Source: a virus
Length of the DNA: 34,077 nucleotides
Virus record (IMG/VR): IMGVR_UViG_3300020205_004822
Location: 1-34,077 of that record
Direction: 5' to 3' (one strand)
The translations under genes were made by a program, and so were the position numbers. Below, one piece after another: positions 23,978 through 31,133 of this stretch. Under the pieces are notes generated by a model that saw only the letters and a list, made by a program, of their open reading frames with translations, ran no database searches and was not told the DNA's origin. Positions within the stretch are counted from its first letter, which is position 1, and each line of letters begins with the position of its first letter.

Positions 23978-26674
23978 TCACCAATTATCCGGGTAGTCCT
24001 CCGCCTCCCAGCAGGGGGTCACCTCCTCGGGCTCTGCGCGCGCGGGCGCGCGTGTAGTGCCTGTGGGGATGTCCTTTGTCCGAACCACCTCCAAATCGCT
24101 GTCGTGCACTGGATTCGTAGTTCGGACAGATTTTGGCGTGTCCGAACCGGCAGCCACCTCAACCGCTAAAGCAGCGTCGTCCTCGGTGACAACCTCTTCG
24201 GTTCGGACAACTTGCTCTTCGCCCTCGGTGTTGTCCGAACTAGATCCCTTGCGCTGGAAGAACTCTGGTAGGGGTTCGGACAAAGGACACGATTTTAGAG
24301 ACAACGCACGCGAGGTTCTGTAGATCAGAAAGGCTCGACCCTTGGTGTTGGGCACCCGCTCACTGACCATCAACCCGTCCTCCACCCACCTATCCAGCCA
24401 CCTCCCCACGGTCTTCTGCGATGGCACCCGAGCACGGTCTCCACGCGCCCCCTGCATCAGCCCCAGGAGCTGCCGCCACACTTCTTCCCTAGTCAGCCCC
24501 ACCCGAGCTCGTTCCGCCGCCTCCTGGGCCTTGCAGCCCTGCTTGACGATGTCGAGCACCTGGGTGAATGGATCAGCGTCCCCCTGTCCGTCGTCCTCCA
24601 TGCGCACCGTCGGGGTGTAGTCGTCCACCGAGTACGCGAAGTTCTCGTCACGCGACACCTTCAGCAGATCCCCTTCCCGGCCAGCGCGGCTCTTCTTGAT
24701 CTGAATCATCCGCACCGAGGCCGGGTTAGTGCCGCGTTCCCGCAGCGCCTCGCGCTCCTCGTCCTTGAGCTTGCGCAGATGCCACTGCTCGTCGACGGCG
24801 TTGATCAGGTAGCGGTTGCCCCGCACCTCCCCGTTGGCGTTGTCGTGGTGAATCCAGATGATCGAGCAGGCCGGGAAGCCGTCCTCCGCCGGGCTGCCGT
24901 TCGCTTCGTTGTACCAGTAGAGCGGGGTCGCAAAAGCCTTCTCGATCTCCGAGACCTGCATGCGACTCGAGCACGAGCCAATCGAGTCGACGATCACCAG
25001 CACCGGCTTGTATTGCCGCACCCAATCTGCAAACTCCCGCATGTGGTTGAGCTGAAAGCCCCGAATCACACGGAAGTTGGGGTCCGCCGGGTCGATGTCG
25101 TTGTCCTGCAGGTCCCGCTTCAGCTTCGCCAGCGTCTGGTCCGACTGAATCCAGAGCACCGGCCCCTGCACCACATTCACATCGATGCCCCGCACCCTCA
25201 TGGGGCGCCCGCTGAGCACCGCCTTGGCCAGGCCCATGCACGCTGAGGTCTTGCCCACCCCGCCGGAGGCGTGCATGATCACCTGCCCCGGCCTGACCAG
25301 CAGGTTGGGAATCACATAGTTCTGGTCGTCAACTTCGTCAAACCACCGACCAGCGGAGTTTTGAGCATCCGCCGACTTCTTGTAGCGGTACTCCCCGAGG
25401 GCGGACTCACAGTCCTTGCCGTTCATCCGCCGGCCGGTCTCCGCGGCCAGCTGCGCCATGCGATCCGAGCGCACCGACGGGTTCCGCTCGTTGTCGTAGA
25501 TCCGCCCCAGCTCCTCGAAGAACTCCACCGAGGACATCCGCACCTGCGGCACCTCTTTCTGCACCTGCGCCCGCGCGTCCTCGGGGTAGTTGAAGCCGAG
25601 CTTCCCAGCTATCTCCGCCACATACCGCTCGAGGTCGGGCCCCTGCGGCCGCTCCGCATACAGATCCCCCACGGTGGTCTTGTGGACGAAATCAAGGACG
25701 TCACCACCCACACCGCACGCTTTGCAGTCCCAACACCCCGTCGTCATGGAGTACTGAAAGCTGGTACCACTTTTCCCGCCGTGCCAGGGGCAGCCGCTCA
25801 TGCCCTGCGGGTTGTCCCCGGTGCGCTCCCTCCAGCCGTACTTGCCAAACGTCGGGTGATTGAACACCAAATCCACCAACCGAGGGCGCAGCATTTTCTG
25901 CACCTCCTCTTTGAAGAACCAGCCGCGGATCTGCCGGCTGGGGATCGCCGTCTCCCCGAGCTCGGCGTCCAACGCCTTCTGATCCGCGTCGCTGAGCCAC
26001 TGCACTGGCTTGCGGAAGCTGCGCAGCACATCGAGCACCCACTCGGGCACCAACGCGACTTCGCCCTCGTTGTAGTTGAGCCACTGGTAGGGCTTCTTGG
26101 TATCCGGATGGGGGCTGCCCGGCACCACGCTCTGGCACTGGTTGAATCGCAGCACTACCTCCTCGTAGGGCTGCTCCGCGGTCGCTTCGCCCTGCTTCGT
26201 GTGGCGCTCGACGTCGCTGTGGCCCAGCCGCCACACGCCGTCCTGTCGCAAGATCAGCGTCTTGACGTGGCGCAGCTCGGCAACCAGCGAGGCCGGAACC
26301 CTGTACAGCAGCTGCCGGCGTCCCGGCTTACCCGAAGTCCACGACATGGTGCGCTCTTCGCCGTAGGCGTCGTACCCGCCCCCCGCCGTTTCTTCGTAGC
26401 GCGTGTCGGCCGCAGGCCCATCGATGTCGAGAGCGATGAGCCCACCGCTGAACTCACCGGTGACCACCCCGAGCCCGTGGTAGCCCGAGTTCGCCTTATA
26501 GGCCTGCTCGCACAGGTCGCGGCTGAGCGGTTTGGTGCTCCACTCCTTGACAAAGGTCGCTTTGCCGGCTACTGGAACAAACGTCCACCAATCGGGAAAG
26601 ACGTTCTTCCGCAACAACTCGATGGCTCGACCTTTGAGTTGGTCCGAACCATTTGCAATTGACGTTTTTTCCAT
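23978..26674 (-). CDS. Primase-helicase fusion (PrimPol, zinc finger, RepA-like ATPase)
   Basis: An 898-residue replication protein from ATG 26674 (an in-frame TTG lies 15 bases upstream). Residues 1-220 resemble the bifunctional primase/polymerase fold: 'LIALDIDG' (metal-binding Asp pair, ~82), 'TSGKPGRRQLLYRVP', then 'QSVVPGSPHPDTKKPYQWL'. Residues about 290-325 carry a DnaG-like CHC2 zinc module ('GCPWHGG' and 'CWDCKACG'). Residues about 465-640 are a RecA/RepA-type ATPase with Walker A 'GGVGKT', Walker B 'LVIVDSIGS' and 'IIWIHHDNANGEVRGN'. The C-terminus has a winged-helix-like segment near 750 and a long acidic, low-complexity tail. It would prime and unwind at the fork. The divergent region upstream shared with the ssDNA-binding gene implies common control. 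Confidence 0.85.
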   Translation of the reverse strand: MEKTSIANGSDQLKGRAIELLRKNVFPDWWTFVPVAGKATFVKEWSTKPLSRDLCEQAYKANSGYHGLGVVTGEFSGGLIALDIDGPAADTRYEETAGGGYDAYGEERTMSWTSGKPGRRQLLYRVPASLVAELRHVKTLILRQDGVWRLGHSDVERHTKQGEATAEQPYEEVVLRFNQCQSVVPGSPHPDTKKPYQWLNYNEGEVALVPEWVLDVLRSFRKPVQWLSDADQKALDAELGETAIPSRQIRGWFFKEEVQKMLRPRLVDLVFNHPTFGKYGWRERTGDNPQGMSGCPWHGGKSGTSFQYSMTTGCWDCKACGVGGDVLDFVHKTTVGDLYAERPQGPDLERYVAEIAGKLGFNYPEDARAQVQKEVPQVRMSSVEFFEELGRIYDNERNPSVRSDRMAQLAAETGRRMNGKDCESALGEYRYKKSADAQNSAGRWFDEVDDQNYVIPNLLVRPGQVIMHASGGVGKTSACMGLAKAVLSGRPMRVRGIDVNVVQGPVLWIQSDQTLAKLKRDLQDNDIDPADPNFRVIRGFQLNHMREFADWVRQYKPVLVIVDSIGSCSSRMQVSEIEKAFATPLYWYNEANGSPAEDGFPACSIIWIHHDNANGEVRGNRYLINAVDEQWHLRKLKDEEREALRERGTNPASVRMIQIKKSRAGREGDLLKVSRDENFAYSVDDYTPTVRMEDDGQGDADPFTQVLDIVKQGCKAQEAAERARVGLTREEVWRQLLGLMQGARGDRARVPSQKTVGRWLDRWVEDGLMVSERVPNTKGRAFLIYRTSRALSLKSCPLSEPLPEFFQRKGSSSDNTEGEEQVVRTEEVVTEDDAALAVEVAAGSDTPKSVRTTNPVHDSDLEVVRTKDIPTGTTRAPARAEPEEVTPCWEAEDYPDNW

Positions 26675-26702
26675 TACTGTTTGGGGCAACTGAAGACCAC
26701 AT

Positions 26703-26732
26703 AGCCCTCCGCCGACCAGCGGGGGGCTTTTT
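26703..26732 (+). terminator. Strong + strand terminator in the divergent control region
   Basis: AGCCCTCCGC (26703-26712) pairs with GCGGGGGGCT (26719-26728), ten pairs with one G.U, around a CGACCA loop, and five T follow (26728-26732). Its T-tract side shows it works on the + strand, although no + strand gene lies directly upstream; it may block antisense transcription coming out of the replication block. Confidence 0.75.
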
Positions 26733-26785
26733 ATTGGCCGTGTTTCACCGTAACCGGCCCGCTTAAACGCTGCAACTCGTCCGCG

Positions 26786-26803
26786 TGAGTCTCAGTAGAC
26801 TCA
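26786..26803. promoter_or_regulatory. Perfect palindrome, likely operator (TGAGTCT-N4-AGACTCA)
   Basis: TGAGTCT (26786-26792) and AGACTCA (26797-26803) are perfect inverted copies around CAGT, 28 bases before the -35 box of the ssDNA-binding protein promoter and about 110 bases from the primase start. The half site is the reverse complement of the TGAGACTC-type repeats at 30897-30943, so one regulator may act at both places. Confidence 0.6.
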
Positions 26804-26831
26804 TTGATTCCTGCGAGTTTGCCCGTCGACC

Positions 26832-26860
26832 TTGACAGTGCGCCCCTACTTGTGTAGGAT
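26832..26860 (+). promoter_or_regulatory. Sigma-70-type promoter for the ssDNA-binding protein operon
   Basis: A perfect -35 box TTGACA (26832-26837) is followed after exactly 17 bases by TAGGAT (26855-26860), four of six matches to TATAAT. A start site near 26867 would give a leader of about 60 bases before ATG 26929. It should be readable by the host housekeeping RNA polymerase. Confidence 0.75.
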
Positions 26861-26928
26861 CAGCATGCGAGACCGAGCTAACGCTCTGGTTTCCGGCACT
26901 ACATCCACTACATACGGGATCGCGCCAC

Positions 26929-27468
26929 ATGTCAGTTTCTGACTTTCTCTCAGCCTCCGCCATTGAGGAAATCTCGAAAGAGTCCTCCGGCTCCGGCCGC
27001 TACCTGTCCCCCTCCAAGATCGACGGAGAGGTTCGCGTCCGCTTCTTCGGCGCCGGCATCACCGGTTTCGAAGCCTGGACCGACGACAACAAGCCTGTCC
27101 GCTGGGAAACCAAGCCAGAGGAGTTACCCGCAAACATCCGGCAGCAGGAGGGTTTCCAGACCCTCAAGCGTTTCGTAGCCGGGCTGGTCTACGACTACAG
27201 CGCCAACGACTTCAAGATCCTCCAGATCACTCAGAAGACGTTGATGGACCAACTGTTCAAGTTCATCAAAGACGAGGACTACGGCGACCCCACCGCCTAT
27301 GACATCAAGATCGGCAAAACCGGTGAAGGCAAAAAGACCGAGTACACCTTGGTCGCCGCCCCACCGAAGGCCGTCAAAGCGGATCTCCAAGCCCGCTACG
27401 ACGAGCTGACCTGCGATCTCTCCCGTCTCTTTGATGGCGACGACCCGTTCGCTGCACCGGCCGCCTGA
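26929..27468 (+). CDS. Single-stranded DNA-binding protein
   Basis: A 179-residue protein starting at ATG 26929 behind a consensus-like promoter. It has an N-terminal helical 'MSVSDFLSASAIEEI', a beta-rich core ('GEVRVRFFGAGITGFEAW', 'VAGLVYDYSANDFKILQIT', 'YDIKIGKTGEGKKTEYTLV') typical of the phage OB-fold ssDNA-binding proteins often annotated in cyanophages and T4-like phages, and a C-terminal 'LSRLFDGDDPFAAPAA'. The acidic DDPF tip recalls the protein-recruiting tail of bacterial SSB. It should coat unwound DNA and recruit the polymerase and primase-helicase encoded across the divergent promoter. A terminator follows directly, so this abundant protein may be expressed partly on its own. 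Confidence 0.75.
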   Translation: MSVSDFLSASAIEEISKESSGSGRYLSPSKIDGEVRVRFFGAGITGFEAWTDDNKPVRWETKPEELPANIRQQEGFQTLKRFVAGLVYDYSANDFKILQITQKTLMDQLFKFIKDEDYGDPTAYDIKIGKTGEGKKTEYTLVAAPPKAVKADLQARYDELTCDLSRLFDGDDPFAAPAA

Positions 27469-27481
27469 CCGCCAAGTCCGC

Positions 27482-27507
27482 GGGGGGTCTAACCACCCCC
27501 CTTTTTT
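27482..27507 (+). terminator. Rho-independent terminator after the ssDNA-binding gene
   Basis: GGGGGGT (27482-27488) pairs perfectly with ACCCCCC (27495-27501) around CTAACC, followed by six T (27502-27507). It lies 13 bases after the stop codon. Confidence 0.9.
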
Positions 27508-27516
27508 ACGCACCTG

Positions 27517-27750
27517 ATGGACACCACAAAACTGCTCGGCCGCAACATCCGCTTTCACCTGTTCCGCACCGAAGCCACGCTCAAGGACGTAGCTGACGCC
27601 GCAGGCATGTCCACCTACTCGCTGGGGCGCATGGCCAGCGGCAAAACCAGGCTGATCGACCCCAACGTTCTCGTCGATCTCATGCGCGTCTTCAAGTGCG
27701 ACGCCAACGCCCTACTCCTCCCCATCGATGGCGTCCCTTATGACGGCTAG
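27517..27750 (+). CDS. Cro/CI-type helix-turn-helix regulator
   Basis: A 77-residue protein from ATG 27517, ten bases after the terminator T-tract. Almost the whole length is one XRE-type helix-turn-helix domain: 'LLGRNIRFHLFRTEATLKD', the recognition region 'VADAAGMSTYSLGRMASG', and 'LIDPNVLVDLMRVFKCDAN', with the typical hydrophobic core and a final Leu-rich helix. With no oligomerisation or cleavage domain it is Cro-like rather than CI-like. It may bind the palindrome at 26786-26803, which lies upstream, but that is inference. Its stop overlaps the next gene. It is probably read through the preceding terminator or from a weak promoter I cannot see. Confidence 0.8.
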   Translation: MDTTKLLGRNIRFHLFRTEATLKDVADAAGMSTYSLGRMASGKTRLIDPNVLVDLMRVFKCDANALLLPIDGVPYDG

Positions 27751-28420
27751 TCGCATCCGAGGCCTCCCCAAATACGAGCCCATCCGCTCACACGCCAACG
27801 GCGATCGCAGCTACTCCACCCCGCTCGGCTCCTGCAGCTCCGTCACCACAATCCTGTCCAACACCCGCGACAGCTCCGGTCTCCAAGAGTGGCGCGAGTC
27901 CGTGGGCGAAGCCCGCGCCGACTTCATCTGCTCTCTGGCCGCCTTCCGCGGCACCCGCCACCACGACCACGTCGAGCGCTTCCTGACCGACGGCACCGAG
28001 CCCGCTTTCGACTTTCTCAACACTCCCTACTGGAACAGCAGCCGCAACTTCCTGCGCCGCATCGACAAGCCGCTCGTGATGGAGGGTGCCATTTATCACC
28101 CCCTCCGCTACGCCGGCACGTTCGACTGCATCGCGTACATGGATGACGATGGCGAGCAGCCCACCTTGCTCGACTGGAAGACAGCGGACAAGGTGCGCAA
28201 CCCAGCCAAGATGTACGAGTATTCGCTGCAGGTTGCCGCTTACACCGCCGCCGCCAACTACGTCTACAAGGCCCAAGGGCTCAACATCACCCGAGCGCTA
28301 ATCGTCGTCGCCATCCCCGACGAAACTCCGCAGATCGAGGAGCTCAGCCCCCGCAAGCTGACCCAGTACATGCAGCACTTCGAAGCCCGCATCAAACGAT
28401 TCACCCGAGCACGCGGATGA
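27740..28420 (+). CDS. PD-(D/E)XK exonuclease (RecB/Cas4-like)
   Basis: A 226-residue nuclease; ATG 27740 overlaps the regulator stop by 11 bases, and ATG 27728 is an alternative start. The catalytic motifs are in order: a Glu-containing 'MEGAIYHPLRYAGTFD' (active-site Asp about 127), 'LLDWKTADK' (D-x-K about 145), then 'SLQVAAYTAAA' with the QxxAY motif typical of RecB-family and phage exonucleases. There is no iron-sulfur cysteine cluster, unlike Cas4 or AddB. In phages such enzymes resect DNA ends for recombination or replication; placement two genes after the ssDNA-binding protein fits that job. The stop overlaps the next start by four bases. Confidence 0.85.
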   Translation: MTASRIRGLPKYEPIRSHANGDRSYSTPLGSCSSVTTILSNTRDSSGLQEWRESVGEARADFICSLAAFRGTRHHDHVERFLTDGTEPAFDFLNTPYWNSSRNFLRRIDKPLVMEGAIYHPLRYAGTFDCIAYMDDDGEQPTLLDWKTADKVRNPAKMYEYSLQVAAYTAAANYVYKAQGLNITRALIVVAIPDETPQIEELSPRKLTQYMQHFEARIKRFTRARG

Positions 28421-28806
28421 ACAAAACAACTCCCGTCCACTCTTTTGTCAGCAACGTCATCGGCGGCGCCTTGCTTTACCAACGCGCCCACGCCCTAGGC
28501 ATCGCCACCACCGAGCTTGAAAACCCCGACAGCGCCGCCACCCTCGAGCTCTACAACGAACTCACCACCGAGCTAGGCCTCAACTTCGACCACGCCAGCC
28601 ACCACGTCTTGGCGAGCATGGCCCACCTTCTTTGCGAGGACTCGATGATGGCCGCCAGCCAAAAGCAGCTAGCTCGGATGATCTGGGAAGTCCTCGGCGA
28701 TCCTACGAACAACGGCACCGAACCTCCCGCCGTCTACAGCGACGCCGCCAAGGCTGTCTACGCCTGGATGCTCGTCTTCATCCACCCCACCTTTATGCAC
28801 CCCTGA
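28417..28806 (+). CDS. Hypothetical protein downstream of the exonuclease
   Basis: A 129-residue, mainly helical, acidic protein translated from an ATGA overlap. Helical blocks include 'TLELYNELTTELGLNFDHA' and 'SQKQLARMIWEVLG'. I see no membrane segment, catalytic motif or known family. Its place between the exonuclease and the nucleotide kinase suggests a role in DNA metabolism, but nothing in the sequence demonstrates that. It ends two bases before the kinase ATG. Confidence 0.6.
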   Translation: MNKTTPVHSFVSNVIGGALLYQRAHALGIATTELENPDSAATLELYNELTTELGLNFDHASHHVLASMAHLLCEDSMMAASQKQLARMIWEVLGDPTNNGTEPPAVYSDAAKAVYAWMLVFIHPTFMHP

Positions 28807-28808
28807 TC

Positions 28809-29405
28809 ATGCTCATCGGCATCTACTCCCCCGCTGCCGGCTCTGGTAAATCCACCATTGCCGACTACCTGATCACGCAGCACGGCTTCACCCGCCTCAG
28901 CTTCGCCGAGCCGCTCAAGGACATGATCCGCGTGCTGCTCGAGAACTTCGGCTACACCCCGGCCGATGCGCACCACATGACGCACATCAGCAAGCACTCT
29001 CCCATCCCCGAGATCGATCCCCGTATCGACGCCCGCCATCTGCTGCGTACCATCGGCACCGAATGGGGCCGCACTTGCGTCCACCCGGACGTCTGGCTGC
29101 GTTGCTGGTCCGCGCGCTATTTGAACCTAATCGCCAGCAGCCTGCACAACGTGGTCGTCGACGACATGCGCTTCCTGAACGAAGCCACTCACATCGACAT
29201 GTACGGCGGCGAACTCTGGTGCATCAACCGCCCCGGCACCGAGCGCGACACCACCCACGCCTCCGAAGGCGGCCTCGACGACCTCGACAACGACCCTTTT
29301 CTGAGCTTCACGCAAGTTATCGACAATGATGGAACGCTGGAAGATCTCTACAGCGCCGTCGATGTCATTCTCGGCGCCGTCCCTACCTCAACTCCCACCA
29401 TCTAG
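28809..29405 (+). CDS. Deoxynucleoside monophosphate kinase
   Basis: A 198-residue P-loop kinase from ATG 28809. It opens 'MLIGIYSPAAGSGKSTIADYL', a P-loop with GKST, then 'FTRLSFAEPLKDMIRVLL', a substrate-binding 'FAxPLK' motif shared by T4 gp1-like dNMP kinases, 'RHLLRTIGTEWGR' and 'NVVVDDMRFLNEA', which is the DxRFxNE signature of the same family. It phosphorylates dNMPs to dNDPs for phage DNA synthesis. An upstream in-frame extension in the same reading frame crosses the previous gene and is not likely to be translated. The stop overlaps the following GTG. Confidence 0.85.
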   Translation: MLIGIYSPAAGSGKSTIADYLITQHGFTRLSFAEPLKDMIRVLLENFGYTPADAHHMTHISKHSPIPEIDPRIDARHLLRTIGTEWGRTCVHPDVWLRCWSARYLNLIASSLHNVVVDDMRFLNEATHIDMYGGELWCINRPGTERDTTHASEGGLDDLDNDPFLSFTQVIDNDGTLEDLYSAVDVILGAVPTSTPTI

Positions 29406-29647
29406 TGGACAAAGCCCTACTCACGGTTCTCCCCCAGTACCTGCGTCTGACCTCCAGTGCCACGGTCGAAACCATCCGGCGTAACCCCCTCACCTCGGGC
29501 TACGCCACCACCTACTTCGAGCTTGCCCGCGCCTGCGGCACCCACCACGCCCGAGCCTGGCTGCTCGGCTCGATCATCCGCGACTTCCACGGCGCTGCTC
29601 TCTCCCACGGAGCTGGGCAGCTTGATCAACAGCACCTGGAGCAGTGA
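29405..29647 (+). CDS. Small hypothetical protein
   Basis: An 80-residue protein starting at GTG 29405, whose G is the last base of the kinase TAG. The codon pattern is strongly C/G-ending as in neighbouring real genes. The sequence has a helical core (TYFELARACGTHHARAWLL) and ends in a Gln/His-rich tail. No domain is recognised. The 83 bases before the sigma gene contain either non-coding sequence or a further short frame. Confidence 0.5.
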   Translation: MDKALLTVLPQYLRLTSSATVETIRRNPLTSGYATTYFELARACGTHHARAWLLGSIIRDFHGAALSHGAGQLDQQHLEQ

Positions 29648-29726
29648 GCGCACTCTTTCTGCCAACCTGTACACCGTGATCTACGCCGCTCTCGAGTTGG
29701 CCCTGTCCCGTCTCCCGGCGCCCTGA
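29622..29726 (+). CDS. Possible very short ORF ahead of the sigma gene
   Basis: A 34-codon frame from TTG 29622 to TGA 29724-29726, overlapping the end of the previous gene and ending three bases before the sigma gene ATG. GGAG at 29609-29612 is well spaced for the TTG. The peptide would be 'LINSTWSSERTLSANLY' followed by a hydrophobic helix 'TVIYAALELALSRLPAP'. It could couple translation into the sigma gene. The start codon is weak and the evidence thin. Confidence 0.25.
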   Translation: MINSTWSSERTLSANLYTVIYAALELALSRLPAP

Positions 29727-29729
29727 CCC

Positions 29730-30620
29730 ATGGCGGACAACGTCACGCATTACCTCAACGACATTGCGCGGCACCCAATCCTGTCGCGGGAAGCGCAGCT
29801 CCGCCACGCGCGCCGCATCCAAGCCTGGATCAAATACACACCACCCGGCGGCACCAAGCCCGACCGCCACGCGGCTCCCAACCACATCACCCGCGCCGGC
29901 CGCCGCTCCCTCGACGTCATGGTGCGCACCAACCTGCGCCTCGTCGTCCACATCGCCAAGCGTTACCAGAACCGCGGCCTGGACATCAACGACCTCATCC
30001 AAGAGGGCAGCATCGGCCTGATCCGCGGCATCGAGCTGTTCGACCCCACCCGCGGCTACGCCTTCAGCACCTACAGCTACTGGTGGGTGCGCCAGTCGAT
30101 CACCCGCGCCCTGTACAACAACGCCCGCCTGATCCGCCTACCGATCAACGCGCAAGAGACGCTGTTTAAGATCCGCCGCTACATCAACGAGTACATGGTG
30201 CACAACGGCTGCGCCCCCTCCCTGGAGCTGATCTCCACCGCCCTGGACCTGTCCATCGTCCGGATCACCGACACCCTGGCCAACTGCGCCACCACCGAGT
30301 GCGTCTCCCTCGACGGCCTCAGCGCCACCACCGAAAGCATGCTGTCCGAAGTGCTGACTCACCCCGAGCCTTCGCTGAGCGAGTGCCCCGAAGCCTGCCT
30401 GCTGTCCACCGAACGCGACGCGCTGCTGCTCGATGCGCTCGAGCGGCTGTCCGCCGAGGAGGCCTACGTTGTGCGCACGCTGCTACTCCACGGCGGCACC
30501 CTGCAGCAGCTCTCCACCGAGCTCGACATGTCCCGCCACCGGGTCAGCGCGGTGTACAAGCAAGCACTGCAGCGCCTCCGCAGCGAGCTCAGCTGGAGCC
30601 ACGAGATGTTCGCCGACTAG
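29730..30620 (+). CDS. Phage-encoded sigma-70 family RNA polymerase sigma factor
   Basis: A 296-residue sigma factor with region 1.2 ('VTHYLNDIARHPILSREAQL'), a complete region 2 ('NLRLVVHIAKRYQNRGLD', 'DLIQEGSIGLIRGIELFD', 'FSTYSYWWVRQSITRAL', 'NARLIRLP') nearly identical to host primary-type sigmas, a region 3 (about 155-200), and region 4 (about 230-285). The -10 recognition part is strongly conserved. In the -35 recognition helix, 'MSRHRVSAVYKQALQRLR', the residues aligned to E. coli E585, R588 and Q589 are His, Ser and Ala, so -35 specificity may differ. A short insert (GGTKPDRHAAPN) lies between regions 1.2 and 2.1. It sits directly upstream of a promoter-like repeat array and probably redirects host polymerase to late phage genes. 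Confidence 0.9.
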   Translation: MADNVTHYLNDIARHPILSREAQLRHARRIQAWIKYTPPGGTKPDRHAAPNHITRAGRRSLDVMVRTNLRLVVHIAKRYQNRGLDINDLIQEGSIGLIRGIELFDPTRGYAFSTYSYWWVRQSITRALYNNARLIRLPINAQETLFKIRRYINEYMVHNGCAPSLELISTALDLSIVRITDTLANCATTECVSLDGLSATTESMLSEVLTHPEPSLSECPEACLLSTERDALLLDALERLSAEEAYVVRTLLLHGGTLQQLSTELDMSRHRVSAVYKQALQRLRSELSWSHEMFAD

Positions 30621-30622
30621 CC

Positions 30623-30793
30623 ATGGCCCTCGACCCGATCCGCCCGCTGCGCTTCTACGAGATCTGGATGCTGAAGTTCCTGTCTCGCAGCCCGCGCATC
30701 CACCAGATCATCGTGGAGCAGGAAGCGCTGCCCCTCTCCCCCGGCTCCCCCGAGGCCGTGGCGTATTTGGATGCCTGCTACCGGGCAAAGTAG
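30623..30793 (+). CDS. Short protein following the sigma gene
   Basis: A 56-residue ORF (ATG 30623 to TAG 30791-30793) two bases after the sigma stop. It is translated as 'MALDPIRPLRFYEIWMLKF', a basic amphipathic helix, and ends 'PEAVAYLDACYRAK'. High G/C third positions and tight coupling support a real gene. It could be a small partner or regulator of the sigma factor, but that is only positional inference. Confidence 0.55.
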   Translation: MALDPIRPLRFYEIWMLKFLSRSPRIHQIIVEQEALPLSPGSPEAVAYLDACYRAK

Positions 30794-30806
30794 AGAGGGT
30801 TGGATA

Positions 30807-30840
30807 TAGCGGAATAGCGCTACATATACTTACATTTTTT
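30807..30840 (+). terminator. Weak terminator candidate after the sigma operon
   Basis: TAGCG (30807-30811) pairs with CGCTA (30818-30822) around GAATAG; six T follow at 30835-30840, but 12 bases after the stem. The short stem and late T-run make this a low-efficiency candidate. Confidence 0.35.
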
Positions 30841-30896
30841 CTGCCCTGGTGGACATGCCGTACGCATGTGTCCCAGTCGCACCGGTCTCACAGGGT

Positions 30897-30943
30897 TGAG
30901 ATTCTTGAGACTCCAGCCATCTCGGTGAGACTCATGAGACTTA
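30897..30943. repeat. Cluster of TGAGACTC-type repeats (iteron/operator-like)
   Basis: Four direct copies of an 8-base motif lie in 47 bases: TGAGATTC at 30897, TGAGACTC at 30906, TGAGACTC at 30926 and TGAGACTT at 30935. They form two pairs with 9-base spacing inside each pair and 29 bases between pairs; an inverted GGTCTCA lies just before at 30884-30890. The array precedes the first promoter-like element (TTGACG 30954). Its half site matches the palindrome at 26786-26803. Confidence 0.65.
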
Positions 30944-30953
30944 GCTGGGAGGC

Positions 30954-30984
30954 TTGACGTCTGCGGCCGGCCATGCAATGCTGG
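30954..30984 (+). promoter_or_regulatory. Promoter-like element, copy 1 of 3
   Basis: TTGACG (30954-30959), 13 bases, then ATGCAATGCTGG (30973-30984). Read as a sigma-70 promoter, the -10 would be AATGCT (30977-30982) preceded by an extended -10 CATGC, with a 17-base spacer. The hairpin CGCGCA/TGCGCG (30989-31005) follows. This is the most divergent of the three copies. Confidence 0.5.
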
Positions 30985-31042
30985 CTCACGCGCACATGAT
31001 GCGCGGTTCTGTCTTAGGTCCGCGCGACTCGCTGCGGGTTGC

Positions 31043-31087
31043 TTGACAGATCGCCGGAGCGTATGCAATGCTGGATTCATCGAAACG
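31043..31087 (+). promoter_or_regulatory. Promoter-like element, copy 2 of 3
   Basis: TTGACA (31043-31048) is followed by TATGC (31062-31066) and AATGCT (31067-31072), an extended -10 with an 18-base spacer. The downstream bases GGATTCATCGAAACGG are shared with copy 3, so identity to copy 3 over about 45 bases is complete except for one GC/CG swap. A transcript would start near 31079. Confidence 0.6.
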
Positions 31088-31133
31088 GCTACCGACTCGC
31101 GAGGCGTCGCCCATGGGGCGGGTCTTCCTCGGT

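Noticed and set aside
25271-26662. 463-codon + strand ORF opposite the primase-helicase
   Set aside because: Arg/His/Leu/Val-rich antisense frame caused by strong third-position G/C bias; the minus-strand protein has clear domains.
28776-28811. Third copy of the leader element before the kinase gene (CTTCATCCACCC and TGATCATG)
   Set aside because: It lies inside coding sequence, lacks the hairpin, and the spacing between the two parts is 10 bases longer; probably coincidence.
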